Below are positions 25,856 to 34,208 of a DNA stretch of 59,176 nucleotides, one piece after another. The first letter of the stretch is position 1, and each line of letters starts with the position of its first letter. The position numbers were made by a program, and so were the translations under genes. Source of the DNA: JANYJJ01 sp038241115 (lineage in GTDB: Bacteria > Pseudomonadota > Gammaproteobacteria > Burkholderiales > Burkholderiaceae_C); NCBI GenBank assembly GCA_038241115.1, contig JBBRGA010000002.1, positions 1 through 59,176 of the forward strand, written 5' to 3'. The notes below the pieces were generated by a model. That model was not told the DNA's origin. It saw only the letters and a list, made by a program, of their open reading frames with translations, and ran no database searches.

Positions 25856-26572
25856 TTATCGGGCCGCCGTCGCTTCGGCAGAGGCCGCGGGCTGGCCTGC
25901 TGCGCTTCCAGAATTTCGCTGCAAGATGTTGGAAAACTCTTCAATGAAGGTTTCCAACTGAATGGCGATTCGATCGATGTCGCGTGCAAAACGGTTGTAG
26001 GCGATGACGGCGGGGATGGCTGCGAACAAACCTATGGCCGTTGCCACCAAGGCTTCGGCAATGCCCGGAGCCACGGTGGCCAGCGTGACTTGCGTCAAAT
26101 TCGACAGGCCAATAAAGGCGTGCATGATGCCCCAGACTGTGCCAAACAAGCCCACGTACGGCGACACCGATCCCACTGAAGCGAGGAATGACAGGTTCGA
26201 CTCGATGGTGTCCATCTCACGTTGAAAGCTCGCCCGCATGGCGCGCCGAGCGCCGTCTACCAATGAAGCTGGGTCGGTGAGTTTGCGTTCACGCAGCTTC
26301 AAAAATTCGCGCATGCCAGAGGCAAAGATGCGCTCCATGGGCGAGACAGCGGTTTTTTTGGATGCGTCGGCATACAACTCGTTGAGGTTTTTACCGGCCC
26401 AAAAATCGCGCTCGAAGGCTTCGTTGTCCGCGCGAATTCTGCGCAGCCCAAACAGCTTGCCGAAGATCACCGTCCAGCTTGCCAGCGAGGTCACCATCAA
26501 GCCGGCCATAACCAACTGAACCACCAAGCTGGCGTTCAGGGCGAGGCTGATGATGGAGATGTCTTGATTCAT
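25856..26572 (-). CDS. tolQ: Tol-Pal system protein TolQ
   Basis: 238 residues from ATG 26572 (MNQDISIISLALNAS); the frame is open to 26608 but those residues are not family-like. Three membrane helices, and the conserved block with GLFGTVWGIMHAFIGL and ATAIGLFAAIPAVIAYN, identify an ExbB/TolQ proton channel. The usual upstream partner ybgC is absent; a TssQ-like lipoprotein gene ends 42 nt upstream on the same strand. Confidence 0.94.
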   Translation of the reverse strand: MNQDISIISLALNASLVVQLVMAGLMVTSLASWTVIFGKLFGLRRIRADNEAFERDFWAGKNLNELYADASKKTAVSPMERIFASGMREFLKLRERKLTDPASLVDGARRAMRASFQREMDTIESNLSFLASVGSVSPYVGLFGTVWGIMHAFIGLSNLTQVTLATVAPGIAEALVATAIGLFAAIPAVIAYNRFARDIDRIAIQLETFIEEFSNILQRNSGSAAGQPAASAEATAAR

Positions 26573-26614
26573 GGCGTGGCGCGCGTTTCTTTGGTTTTTT
26601 GAGGGCAATGAAAT

Positions 26615-27034
26615 TCAGTTCAGCCGCTTGTAAACCGGGCCCCAAATCGGATGACCGGCTTCTGATTTGCTCAGCACAAATGCAGGAAAGGCCGCACGCG
26701 CAGCTTTGAAGGCCGCTTCGCACAAGGCCTCGCGGCGGCTGGTGCAGTAGATGAACGCCAAGTACTTCTGCACGGCCGCGCGGTCTTTTCCGGACGCCAG
26801 CCCAACGCTCAACGCGTCGTTAAGGTGCTTTTCAGCCTCAACGTACTGAGCGTCGTCGTAGCTGCGCAGCCCTGCCAGAAGCGCCTTCTCGGCTGGTTGC
26901 TCGCTGATGTCCATCAAACCCAACGTCTCGGCGGGTTTAGCTACCGGCGCCTGCACACAGGCTGCCAACAAAACGGCAAGTGAGACTGCGAAAGCAGTGC
27001 CGGCAACCCGATGCGCAGTCGATAAAATTTTCAT
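26615..27034 (-). CDS. TssQ-family lipoprotein
   Basis: 139 residues. A lipoprotein signal peptide ends in VLLAAC (Cys at about residue 26). The mature part is helical and TPR-like, with YVEAEKHLNDALSVGLAS, VQKYLAFIYCTSRREALCEAAF and GHPIWGPVYKRL, which match the TssQ family described as type VI secretion-associated. No other T6SS gene is in the window. Its ATG overlaps the kinase stop (ATGA), implying coupled translation, and tolQRA follows on the same strand. A role as a periplasmic partner of the kinase is inference. Confidence 0.8.
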   Translation of the reverse strand: MKILSTAHRVAGTAFAVSLAVLLAACVQAPVAKPAETLGLMDISEQPAEKALLAGLRSYDDAQYVEAEKHLNDALSVGLASGKDRAAVQKYLAFIYCTSRREALCEAAFKAARAAFPAFVLSKSEAGHPIWGPVYKRLN

Positions 27035-28758
27035 GATCCGAACTTGTGTTTGACCAAAACAGGCTGGCCCGCCGTCACGTTCACCGTGATGGAGTGCGGC
27101 GGGAAGTCTTCATTTCGCAGCGTGACTTGATGTTTGCCTTCCGTCAGCGTCAGTTCGTTCAACGGCGGCGTGGTGCCCACGGCTTTGCCGTCAACTTCAA
27201 CTTGTCCCCAGGGGCTGACGGCCAAACGCAACACACCCGTGGCCAACGTTGGCAACGGAGTTGGCGCGGCGGCTTTTGATTTGGCTGCGCGCTCGGAGGC
27301 TTCCCGAGCGCGTTTGTCGCGTAATTTTTCTGCGGCCGGCTGTGGCGCTTGGGCAGTCTGAGACGCGGCGGTTGTCGTTGTTGCGGTGACAGTCGTCGCA
27401 ACAGCAACGGCGGCGGTCGCGGCAAGCGCGGATTCGAGTGCTCCGGCTTGCACCCTTGACGGTTCGTCCAAGGCGTTTGGCTTCGCCTCCTCGGCACTGT
27501 TCGCGACTTCTTTGGTTGCAGGCACCACGAGCACAGATTGGTTGGTTGCGGCAGGTTCTGTGGTCGTCATTTGCAAAGCGGGTATTCGCGACGACGCCAC
27601 ACCCCACCACACCGCGCTCGCGACCAAGCCAACTCCCATGACACCCGCAGCAGCCGGCAGCGCCCAGGCCGCCAGCGGTTTTTTCGTGGCTTTAGGCTGG
27701 CGAGGTGTGAGTTCGGCATCGTCGGAAGGCACGCTGTTTTCTTCAAGCCACTGGCGCAGCTCGCGCGACAAAGCACGCGCCGAGCGGTGCCGTTTGTCCG
27801 GGTCTTTTTGCATGGCCTTCGCGGTGATTTCACTCAACACCAACGGCACACCGGTCTTGACCGTGTGTGCCATCGGCGGCGTGTGTGAGATCACGGCTTG
27901 GGTGATTTCATCCAGGGTCTGACCACGAAAAGGCTTTTCGTCGGTCAGCAACTCGTACAACACGACCCCGAGCGAAAACACATCAGCCCGTTTGTCTGTC
28001 GCGATGCGGCGTATCTGCTCCGGTGCCATGTAAAACGGCGTACCGCCTGCAACTTCAGCTTCGCCGGGCACATCCTGCAGGTGTGACATGCGAGCGATGC
28101 CAAAGTCCAGTACTCGCGGTTGAGTGCGTCCCACCATGAAGATGTTGGCGGGCTTGACATCGCGGTGGATCACGCCTTTGCCGTGGGCATAGGCCAGCGC
28201 ATCGGCCACACGGCGCACGATCAGCGCGGCTTGGGCGACGCTGGCACGCCAGCCTTCGTTGCGCAACTGGCGCAAGTCCAGGCCGCTGAGCAACTCCATG
28301 GCGATGTAGGCGTTGTCGTCGCTGATGCCCGCATCGAACACGGTGACGATATGCGGATGCGACAGGCCTGCGGCTGCGCGCGCTTCGTTGAAAAATAAAG
28401 TGTTGAATGTGTCGCGCTGCTCGGGGGGAATGTTCAGGTTGAGGGTCTTGATGGCAATCAAGCGCGACAACAGTGGATCGTGCGCGGCATACACAGTGCC
28501 CAAACCACCTTCGCCGATGCGCGACTTCAACGCATACCTGCCAATGTGGCCGATGGTGGTCATCGACTCACCAGCCGGGCCGGCCAGATTGGTGGCGAAC
28601 GCTGCGGACGGTTGCTCAGGCATGCCCAGCTTGTCATCCGTCCAATTGGCAATGTCGCGCAAATCGTCTGGCACGGTGGATTGCTCGCCCGGATCGGTGT
28701 CTGTCGTCGCCTCGCTCTGACGGTGCAAGGGCTGAGATGAGGGGTCAGGAAAATTCAC
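27031..28758 (-). CDS. Receptor-like serine/threonine protein kinase (PknB type) with periplasmic PEGA-like domain
   Basis: 575 residues from GTG 28758. Kinase domain about 75-340: Gly-rich loop GEGGLG (82-87), catalytic Lys K104, HRD (198-200), DFG (218-220), APE (245-247). HRDVKPAN is the classic Hanks-type loop. After a juxtamembrane stretch, one membrane helix lies at about 363-386. The extracytoplasmic part has an Ala/Thr-rich linker, a Lys/Glu/Arg segment and a C-terminal PEGA-like domain (about 507-575; WGQVEVDGKAVGTTPP). It phosphorylates Ser/Thr on unknown targets. No cognate phosphatase is adjacent. It is followed by the TssQ-like lipoprotein and tolQRA. The GTG start lacks a clear Shine-Dalgarno sequence. 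Confidence 0.88.
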   Translation of the reverse strand: MNFPDPSSQPLHRQSEATTDTDPGEQSTVPDDLRDIANWTDDKLGMPEQPSAAFATNLAGPAGESMTTIGHIGRYALKSRIGEGGLGTVYAAHDPLLSRLIAIKTLNLNIPPEQRDTFNTLFFNEARAAAGLSHPHIVTVFDAGISDDNAYIAMELLSGLDLRQLRNEGWRASVAQAALIVRRVADALAYAHGKGVIHRDVKPANIFMVGRTQPRVLDFGIARMSHLQDVPGEAEVAGGTPFYMAPEQIRRIATDKRADVFSLGVVLYELLTDEKPFRGQTLDEITQAVISHTPPMAHTVKTGVPLVLSEITAKAMQKDPDKRHRSARALSRELRQWLEENSVPSDDAELTPRQPKATKKPLAAWALPAAAGVMGVGLVASAVWWGVASSRIPALQMTTTEPAATNQSVLVVPATKEVANSAEEAKPNALDEPSRVQAGALESALAATAAVAVATTVTATTTTAASQTAQAPQPAAEKLRDKRAREASERAAKSKAAAPTPLPTLATGVLRLAVSPWGQVEVDGKAVGTTPPLNELTLTEGKHQVTLRNEDFPPHSITVNVTAGQPVLVKHKFGS

Positions 28759-28862
28759 GCTGCAAGCTTAGCCGACGCGCCGCGGCCGCGAGCGCTGCGC
28801 AGCGTTCGGCGACGCGATGCTCAGACGCCTGAGCCCCGCTCTCCATTCGGCACAGCGAGAAG

Positions 28863-30095
28863 TCAAGCCAGCAGGCGTTGCAAGCGCCGAACCGCTTCTT
28901 CCAGCTGCGTCATGGAGCTGGCGTAAGAAAGGCGCACAAAGCGCGCCACATCGGCGCGACCGAAGTCGCGGCCCGGGGTGATGGCCACATGCGCTTTTCG
29001 CAACACGCGGTCACAAAAATCCCAGCTGCCTGTGGCCTGCATGTTGGCGTGGGCCGAGCAGTCTGCCCAAGCGTAGAACGCACCGTCGGGCATCACCGGT
29101 ACCGTCAAGCCCATTCGATTCAAAGCGGGCACTAAAAAATCTCGGCGCGCTTTGAACTCGCTGCGGCGGCGTTCGTACTCGGCGATGGAGTCGGCGTCAA
29201 AGCACGCCAGCGCAGCGTGCTGAGCCAAGCTGGAGGCGCATATGTAGAGGTTTTGCGCCAGCTTTTCCACCGCGCTGACCATGTTCTCAGGCACCACCAG
29301 CCAACCCAAGCGCCAGCCGGTCATGTTGAAGTATTTGGAGAAGCTGTTGATGGAGATCACGTCATCGCCGTTCGGCCCCGCGTGAGCCAGCGCGCTGTGG
29401 CTGTAGCGGTCGTCAAAACTCAAACCCAAATAAATTTCATCGACCAGCGTGAAGCCGCCGCGGTCTTTGACGGTTTGCACAATGCGGCGCATCTCGGCGG
29501 CCTCGATCGACGTTCCGGTCGGGTTGCTGGGGGAAGCCAACAACACGCCGCGGGTGCGTGGCGTCCAAGCGGCTGCCACACCGGCCGCGCTCAGTTGGAA
29601 GCGCTCTGCGGGGCCTGCGGGTAAAAGTAGCGGTACGCCCTCGGCTGCGGCCACAAAGTGGCGGTTGCACGGATAGCTGGGGTCGGGCAGCAGTACTTCG
29701 TCTCCCCCGTCGATCAGGGCCAGGCAAGCCAACTGCAAGGCCGCCGAAGCGCCGGCCGTGACAACGATGCGCTGCGGCGCAATGCTCAGACCGAAACGCG
29801 TGGCATACCAAGCGCTGATGCGCTCGCGCAGCGCCGGCAAGCCGCAAGCGTCGGTGTACTGAGAGCGGCCGGCGCGTATGGCTTGAACGGCAGCGTCTTG
29901 CACCAAGGGTGGCGCCGTGAAATCGGGCTCGCCGATGTTCAAAAAAATCATCGGCTCGCCGCCCAGGCTGGGATCGCAAGCGGGGCTGCGCGCCAGGGCC
30001 GCCGCGGCCTTGGCGCACTCCATCACATAGAACGGGTCGATGTGGTTGAGACGCTCGGCGAGCTTGCGCCGATTCGCAGTTTCGGGTGTCATCAA
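28863..30095 (-). CDS. Class I/II PLP-dependent aminotransferase
   Basis: 410 residues, fold type I. The cofactor lysine is in SINSFSKYFNMTGWRLGW, and LLASPSNPTGT and the C-terminal FVRLSYASSM (with the carboxylate-binding Arg) are the usual landmarks. Such enzymes include aspartate, alanine and valine-pyruvate transaminases; the substrate is not decidable here. It overlaps nusB by 4 nt, so it is the last gene of the rib-nusB group. It is separated from the kinase gene by about 100 nt. Confidence 0.87.
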   Translation of the reverse strand: MMTPETANRRKLAERLNHIDPFYVMECAKAAAALARSPACDPSLGGEPMIFLNIGEPDFTAPPLVQDAAVQAIRAGRSQYTDACGLPALRERISAWYATRFGLSIAPQRIVVTAGASAALQLACLALIDGGDEVLLPDPSYPCNRHFVAAAEGVPLLLPAGPAERFQLSAAGVAAAWTPRTRGVLLASPSNPTGTSIEAAEMRRIVQTVKDRGGFTLVDEIYLGLSFDDRYSHSALAHAGPNGDDVISINSFSKYFNMTGWRLGWLVVPENMVSAVEKLAQNLYICASSLAQHAALACFDADSIAEYERRRSEFKARRDFLVPALNRMGLTVPVMPDGAFYAWADCSAHANMQATGSWDFCDRVLRKAHVAITPGRDFGRADVARFVRLSYASSMTQLEEAVRRLQRLLA

Positions 30096-30646
30096 ACGCG
30101 ACTGGCCCGCCTGGCTTCCACCTCAATGGCGCGCAGTTCCAGCGCGGCTTTGTCGAGCACGCCGTTCACGTACTTGTGTCCGTCAGTTCCGCCAAAACTC
30201 TTCGCCAGTTCCACCGCTTCGTTGATTGCGACACGGTAAGGAATTTGAATGCAGTGCTTCAACTCGTACACGCCAATCATCAAAACGCCGTGCTCTACCG
30301 GCGACAACAATGTGGTCTTGCGGTCGACATGGCGCGTCAACAGCGCGTCTATCTCAGCGGCCTCGTTGATGCATCCGTAGAGCAATGCGTCAAAGTGGGC
30401 CGCGTCGCATTTGCCGAAATCTTCGTGCTCACGCATGTGCGAGTCGATGGTGCTGGCCGATGCACCTGACACCAGCCATTCGTACAGGCCCTGCAATGCG
30501 ACCTCTCGCGAACGACGGCGGGTCGAGCTGCGAGGCGGTTTTTTCCCGGACGACTTGCCGGCTCTGGTGCCCGCTGGCTTGTCTGTTTGGCTGGCTGCCT
30601 GATTGCTCGGTTGAACAATGGGCAATTTCACTTCAATCTCAGTCAC
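30092..30646 (-). CDS. nusB: Transcription antitermination factor NusB
   Basis: 184 residues. The family core starts about residue 42 (RRRSREVALQGLYEW), preceded by a Ser/Lys-rich disordered tail of some 40 residues not present in E. coli. The C-terminal YRVAINEAVELAKSFGGTDGHKYVNGVLD is diagnostic. With S10 it binds boxA in rRNA leaders. The gene order ribH-nusB is standard; ATG overlaps the ribH stop by 4 nt. Confidence 0.95.
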   Translation of the reverse strand: MTEIEVKLPIVQPSNQAASQTDKPAGTRAGKSSGKKPPRSSTRRRSREVALQGLYEWLVSGASASTIDSHMREHEDFGKCDAAHFDALLYGCINEAAEIDALLTRHVDRKTTLLSPVEHGVLMIGVYELKHCIQIPYRVAINEAVELAKSFGGTDGHKYVNGVLDKAALELRAIEVEARRASRV

Positions 30647-31113
30647 GTCAGGTCTTCCATCAAGTTGGCCATTTCCACCGCGACCCGGGCAGCGTCACGG
30701 CCCTTTTCTTCTGTTCTGTCCCAAGCCTGGGCTTCGTTTTCGACTGTCAATATTGCATTGGCAATCGGTACTTGATGGTCCAGCGACACCCGTGTCACGC
30801 CGGCTCCGCTTTCGTTGGCAACCAGTTCAAAGTGATAGGTTTCGCCCCGAATGATGCAGCCCAGCGCGACCAGCGCGTCGTACTCCTCGGACTCGGCCAT
30901 CGCCAGCAAGGCGATTGGCACTTCCAGCGCGCCAGGAACTTTCACGTGCCGTATGTGCTTGAGTGACACGCCCAGCGCGAGCAGCTCTGCCAGACAAGCT
31001 TCGGCCAGCTTGTCGGTCATGGCGGCGTTGAAACGCGCTTGGACGATGCCGATGCGCAGGTCCTGGCCGGTCATTGCGGTGGCCGTTGAAATTCCTTTGT
31101 CTGCAGCTTGCAT
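30643..31113 (-). CDS. ribH: 6,7-dimethyl-8-ribityllumazine synthase
   Basis: 156 residues. PGALEVPIAL and GCIIRGETYHFELVANES are the lumazine-synthase signatures. Condenses the pyrimidine intermediate with 3,4-dihydroxybutanone 4-phosphate in riboflavin synthesis, typically in icosahedral or smaller shells. 39 nt after ribBA; overlaps nusB. Confidence 0.95.
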   Translation of the reverse strand: MQAADKGISTATAMTGQDLRIGIVQARFNAAMTDKLAEACLAELLALGVSLKHIRHVKVPGALEVPIALLAMAESEEYDALVALGCIIRGETYHFELVANESGAGVTRVSLDHQVPIANAILTVENEAQAWDRTEEKGRDAARVAVEMANLMEDLT

Positions 31114-31152
31114 TTCTGTGGTTCTTCGCTGTTGCGCTTGGTAAATGGTGGG

Positions 31153-32250
31153 TCAGGTTTGCGCTGCGATAAAGCTGGTCACTTCCAGGCCGTAACCCGT
31201 CATGCTGGGCATGCGCCGAGGGCTGCCAAGGAGTTGCATTTTGGTGACGCCAAGCTCACGCAATATCTGCGCGCCGATGCCGTAGGTGCGCAAATCCATT
31301 TGACTGCGCTGACGCTGGGCGCGTTGGTCGACGGGCGTCAGGTGCCCAAGCATTGAAGCGACATCGTCGCCACAGTTCAGCAGCACTGCTGCGCCGCGCT
31401 CGCTGGCCTGCAGCGCTGCCAGTGCTTTTGGCAATGGCCATGAATGACCGCTTTGGCCGGCGTCCAGCAAATCCATCACTGACAAAGGCTCGTGCACACG
31501 CACCAGCACTTCGTCTCCCGGCAGCCATTTGCCTTTGGTCAATGCCAGATGCAGGCCGCCGGTGCGGGCGCGGAAAGCGTGGCATTCAAAGTCGCCTTGG
31601 GCGGTTGTCAGGGTGCGGCGGCTCACGCGCTCGATGAGCGTTTCGTTGCGGCTGCGGTACTCGATCAAATCGGCAATCGTGCCAATTTTCAAACCGTGTT
31701 CGCGAGCAAAAACTTCCAGGTCAGGCAAGCGCGCCATGCTGCCGTCGTCGTTCATGATTTCGCAAATCACCGACGCCGGCGACAAGCCCGCCATGGCTGA
31801 TAAATCGCATCCCGCTTCCGTGTGCCCGGCGCGCATCAGTACGCCGCCGTCTTGGGCTTGCAAAGGAAAAATATGACCGGGTTGCACCAGATCCGTGGCC
31901 ACCGAGTCGCGTGCTACGGCGGCCTGCACAGTGCGCGATCGGTCGGCTGCCGAGATGCCGGTGCTCACGCCTTCGGCCGCTTCAATCGATATGGTGAAGG
32001 CGGTGCCGTGCTGACCGCCATTGCGCTGCGCCATTGGCGGCAGCTTCAAATGTTCGCAGCGTTCGCGGGTCAGCGTCAGGCAAATCAAGCCCCGACCAAA
32101 CTTGGCCATGAAGTTGATGGCCTCGGGAGAAACGTGGTCGGCCGCCAACACCAGATCGCCTTCGTTTTCGCGGTCTTCCTCGTCCACGAGGATGACCATG
32201 CGGCCGGCGGCGAGCTCTGCAATCAGCTCAGGAATAGGGGAAATTGCCAT
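31153..32250 (-). CDS. ribBA: 3,4-dihydroxy-2-butanone 4-phosphate synthase fused to a degenerate GTP cyclohydrolase II domain (RibBX type)
   Basis: 365 residues. The N-terminal domain (about 1-205) has the RibB landmarks VDEEDRENEGDLV, RAGHTEAGCDL and ICEIMNDDGSMAR. The C-terminal domain (about 210-365) aligns with RibA by position, but the zinc-binding Cys residues and the arginine/tyrosine motif of active cyclohydrolase II are missing. I therefore expect butanone phosphate synthase activity only, with a true RibA elsewhere. This arrangement is known in betaproteobacteria. No FMN riboswitch is seen in the 35 nt between ribE and this gene. Confidence 0.9.
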   Translation of the reverse strand: MAISPIPELIAELAAGRMVILVDEEDRENEGDLVLAADHVSPEAINFMAKFGRGLICLTLTRERCEHLKLPPMAQRNGGQHGTAFTISIEAAEGVSTGISAADRSRTVQAAVARDSVATDLVQPGHIFPLQAQDGGVLMRAGHTEAGCDLSAMAGLSPASVICEIMNDDGSMARLPDLEVFAREHGLKIGTIADLIEYRSRNETLIERVSRRTLTTAQGDFECHAFRARTGGLHLALTKGKWLPGDEVLVRVHEPLSVMDLLDAGQSGHSWPLPKALAALQASERGAAVLLNCGDDVASMLGHLTPVDQRAQRQRSQMDLRTYGIGAQILRELGVTKMQLLGSPRRMPSMTGYGLEVTSFIAAQT

Positions 32251-32285
32251 TTGAAATTCTAGGTGGATGAGGTTTTACGCGCGAT

Positions 32286-32927
32286 TTAAGCGGCCGCGCC
32301 GACGCTTGCTTTGCCCACCGACAACATGCGCTCTACGTAGCGCGCAATCATGTCGATCTCGAGGTTCACATCGCTTCCTTGCGTCAGCGCGTGAAGGGCG
32401 GTGTTCTCAATCGTGTGAGGAATCAAATTCAGACTGAATTCGCAGCCGTCAGCCAGATCGGTCACGGTGTTCACGGTCAGGCTCACGCCGTTCACTGTGA
32501 TGGAGCCCTTGTAGGCCAAAAATTTACCCAAAGCGATGGGCGACTTGATTCGAAGCTCCCAAGATTCACCCACCGCAGCAAAAAAGCTCACGGTGCCAAC
32601 GCCGTCTACGTGCCCGCTGACGATGTGACCGCCCAAACGGTCGTGTGCGCGCAACGCTTTTTCTAAATTAACTGGGCTGCCCGTGGTCAGGCCTGCGGTT
32701 TTGTTCAAGCTTTCAGCTGAAATATCGATGCTGAAAGTCGCCGTCGCGGCGTCGAAAGAAGTGACCGTCATGCACGCGCCGTTGATGGCAATGCTGTCGC
32801 CCAATTGGACGTCGTCCAAATAGGCCTGCGGCGTGCGAATGAGCAGTTGCTGACCGTGTGAAGTGTCGGCACCCAGGGCCGTCGAGTTCGTGATGCGGCC
32901 GACGCCGGTGATGATTCCTGTAAACAT
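32286..32927 (-). CDS. ribE: Riboflavin synthase, alpha subunit
   Basis: 213 residues with the internal duplication typical of the family: two lumazine-binding barrels, each beginning near MFTGIITGVGRI and GHIVSGHVDGVGTV. Dismutates two lumazines to riboflavin. 38 nt after ribD and 35 nt before ribBA, on the same strand. Confidence 0.95.
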   Translation of the reverse strand: MFTGIITGVGRITNSTALGADTSHGQQLLIRTPQAYLDDVQLGDSIAINGACMTVTSFDAATATFSIDISAESLNKTAGLTTGSPVNLEKALRAHDRLGGHIVSGHVDGVGTVSFFAAVGESWELRIKSPIALGKFLAYKGSITVNGVSLTVNTVTDLADGCEFSLNLIPHTIENTALHALTQGSDVNLEIDMIARYVERMLSVGKASVGAAA

Positions 32928-32965
32928 GCGCAGATTGTCTCAGGCGCCAAGCGCCAAGCGGTCAC

Positions 32966-34186
32966 TCAGGCGTCATTGGCCTTCGCTGAGGCCTTGACAC
33001 CGACTGCGTCATTGGCCATGTCACGGGTGGTGTTGCCGTGCGATGTCACGTCAGGCAGTGGTGCCGGCCGCAGCAGCAAGCGCAGGTCATTGCCGATGGG
33101 CGTGATGCTGTGCCACTGCAGGCGTCGAGCCTGCTCCAAACTCTCCAGCGGCCCGAGTGCGGCCAGTTCGCGGCCGCTGCCGATCAGCATCGGCGCGAGG
33201 TAGATCAAAAATTCGTCCACCAATGCCTCGCGCACGAATGAGCCGTTGAGCTTGCTGCCGGCCTCGACGTGCAGTTCGTTGATGCCGCGCTGGCCCAAAT
33301 TTGTCAGCATGGCGTGCAGGTCTACCTTGCCGTTGCCGGACCCGATCATTTGTATTTCCGCGCCACTTGCTCGCAACGCGGCGCGGCGCTCGACGTTGTC
33401 TTGTGCGGCGTAGATCAAGGCAGTGCCGGGCGCGTCAAGAATGCGCGAGATCGGGGGTGTTTCCAGTCGCGAATCGACCACCACGCGAAGCGGTTGGTGC
33501 GCAGTGGCCACCCACCTCACGTCCAGTCGAGGGTTGTCGTCGAGCACCGTGCCCACGCCGGTCAGACATGCGCCTGCACGTTTGCGCCATGCATGGCCGT
33601 CTGCGCGCGCCGCCTCGCCGGTGATCCACTGGCTGAGGCCGTTGTTCAGCGCGGTGCGGCCGTCAAGCGAAATCGCCACTTTCATGCGTACCCAGGGTCG
33701 GCCGCGCTGCATGCGTGAAAAGAAGCCAATGTTCAGCTCGTGTGCTTGCTCGGAAAGTGCGCCAGGTGCTAGCAAGTGAACGGCCACGCCTGCGTCTTTC
33801 AGGCGCTGCGCGCCTTGGCCCGCGGTGCTGGGGTTGGGGTCTTGCAGTGCGTAGCTCACTTCGCCAACCTTGGCGGCAATCAGGGCGTCGCAGCACGGCG
33901 GCGTGCGGCCTTGGTGGGCGCAGGGTTCTAGAGTGACAAAGACCGAAGCGCCGACCACGCTTTCGCCTCGCTCCTGTGCGTCCCGCAGCGCCATCACTTC
34001 GGCATGCGCGCTGCCGGCCTGCTGGGTGTGACCTTGGCCGATGACGCGGCCTTCTGCGGTGGTGATCACGCAGCCCACGCGCGGATTGGGCTCGGTCAAA
34101 CCGATGGCTTGATGCGCCAAGTCCAGCGCAAGTTGCATGGCGCTGTTGGCATCGAGCGCGTTCGGGGTGTGGGGGTCAGGTGTCAT
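32966..34186 (-). CDS. ribD: Bifunctional riboflavin deaminase/reductase RibD
   Basis: 406 residues. The N-terminal zinc deaminase has HAE (61-63) and the Cys ligands in PCAHQGRTPPCC (88-99); the reductase domain follows from about 165 (RPWVRMKVAISLDGRTAL). It carries out the second and third steps of riboflavin synthesis. It starts 22 nt after the pilV stop on the same strand, so it may be read from a pilin-operon transcript as well as its own promoter. Confidence 0.94.
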   Translation of the reverse strand: MTPDPHTPNALDANSAMQLALDLAHQAIGLTEPNPRVGCVITTAEGRVIGQGHTQQAGSAHAEVMALRDAQERGESVVGASVFVTLEPCAHQGRTPPCCDALIAAKVGEVSYALQDPNPSTAGQGAQRLKDAGVAVHLLAPGALSEQAHELNIGFFSRMQRGRPWVRMKVAISLDGRTALNNGLSQWITGEAARADGHAWRKRAGACLTGVGTVLDDNPRLDVRWVATAHQPLRVVVDSRLETPPISRILDAPGTALIYAAQDNVERRAALRASGAEIQMIGSGNGKVDLHAMLTNLGQRGINELHVEAGSKLNGSFVREALVDEFLIYLAPMLIGSGRELAALGPLESLEQARRLQWHSITPIGNDLRLLLRPAPLPDVTSHGNTTRDMANDAVGVKASAKANDA

Positions 34187-34208
34187 TTACCGTGCTAGGT
34201 GGCGAAAT

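Noticed and set aside
26615..28758. Part of a type VI secretion cluster
   Set aside because: TssQ-like lipoprotein and kinase are present, but no tssB, tssC, hcp, clpV, vgrG or other T6SS gene is in the window.
34187..34208. FMN riboswitch before the riboflavin genes
   Set aside because: Only 22 nt separate pilV from ribD, and 35-39 nt separate the rib genes; no RFN element fits.
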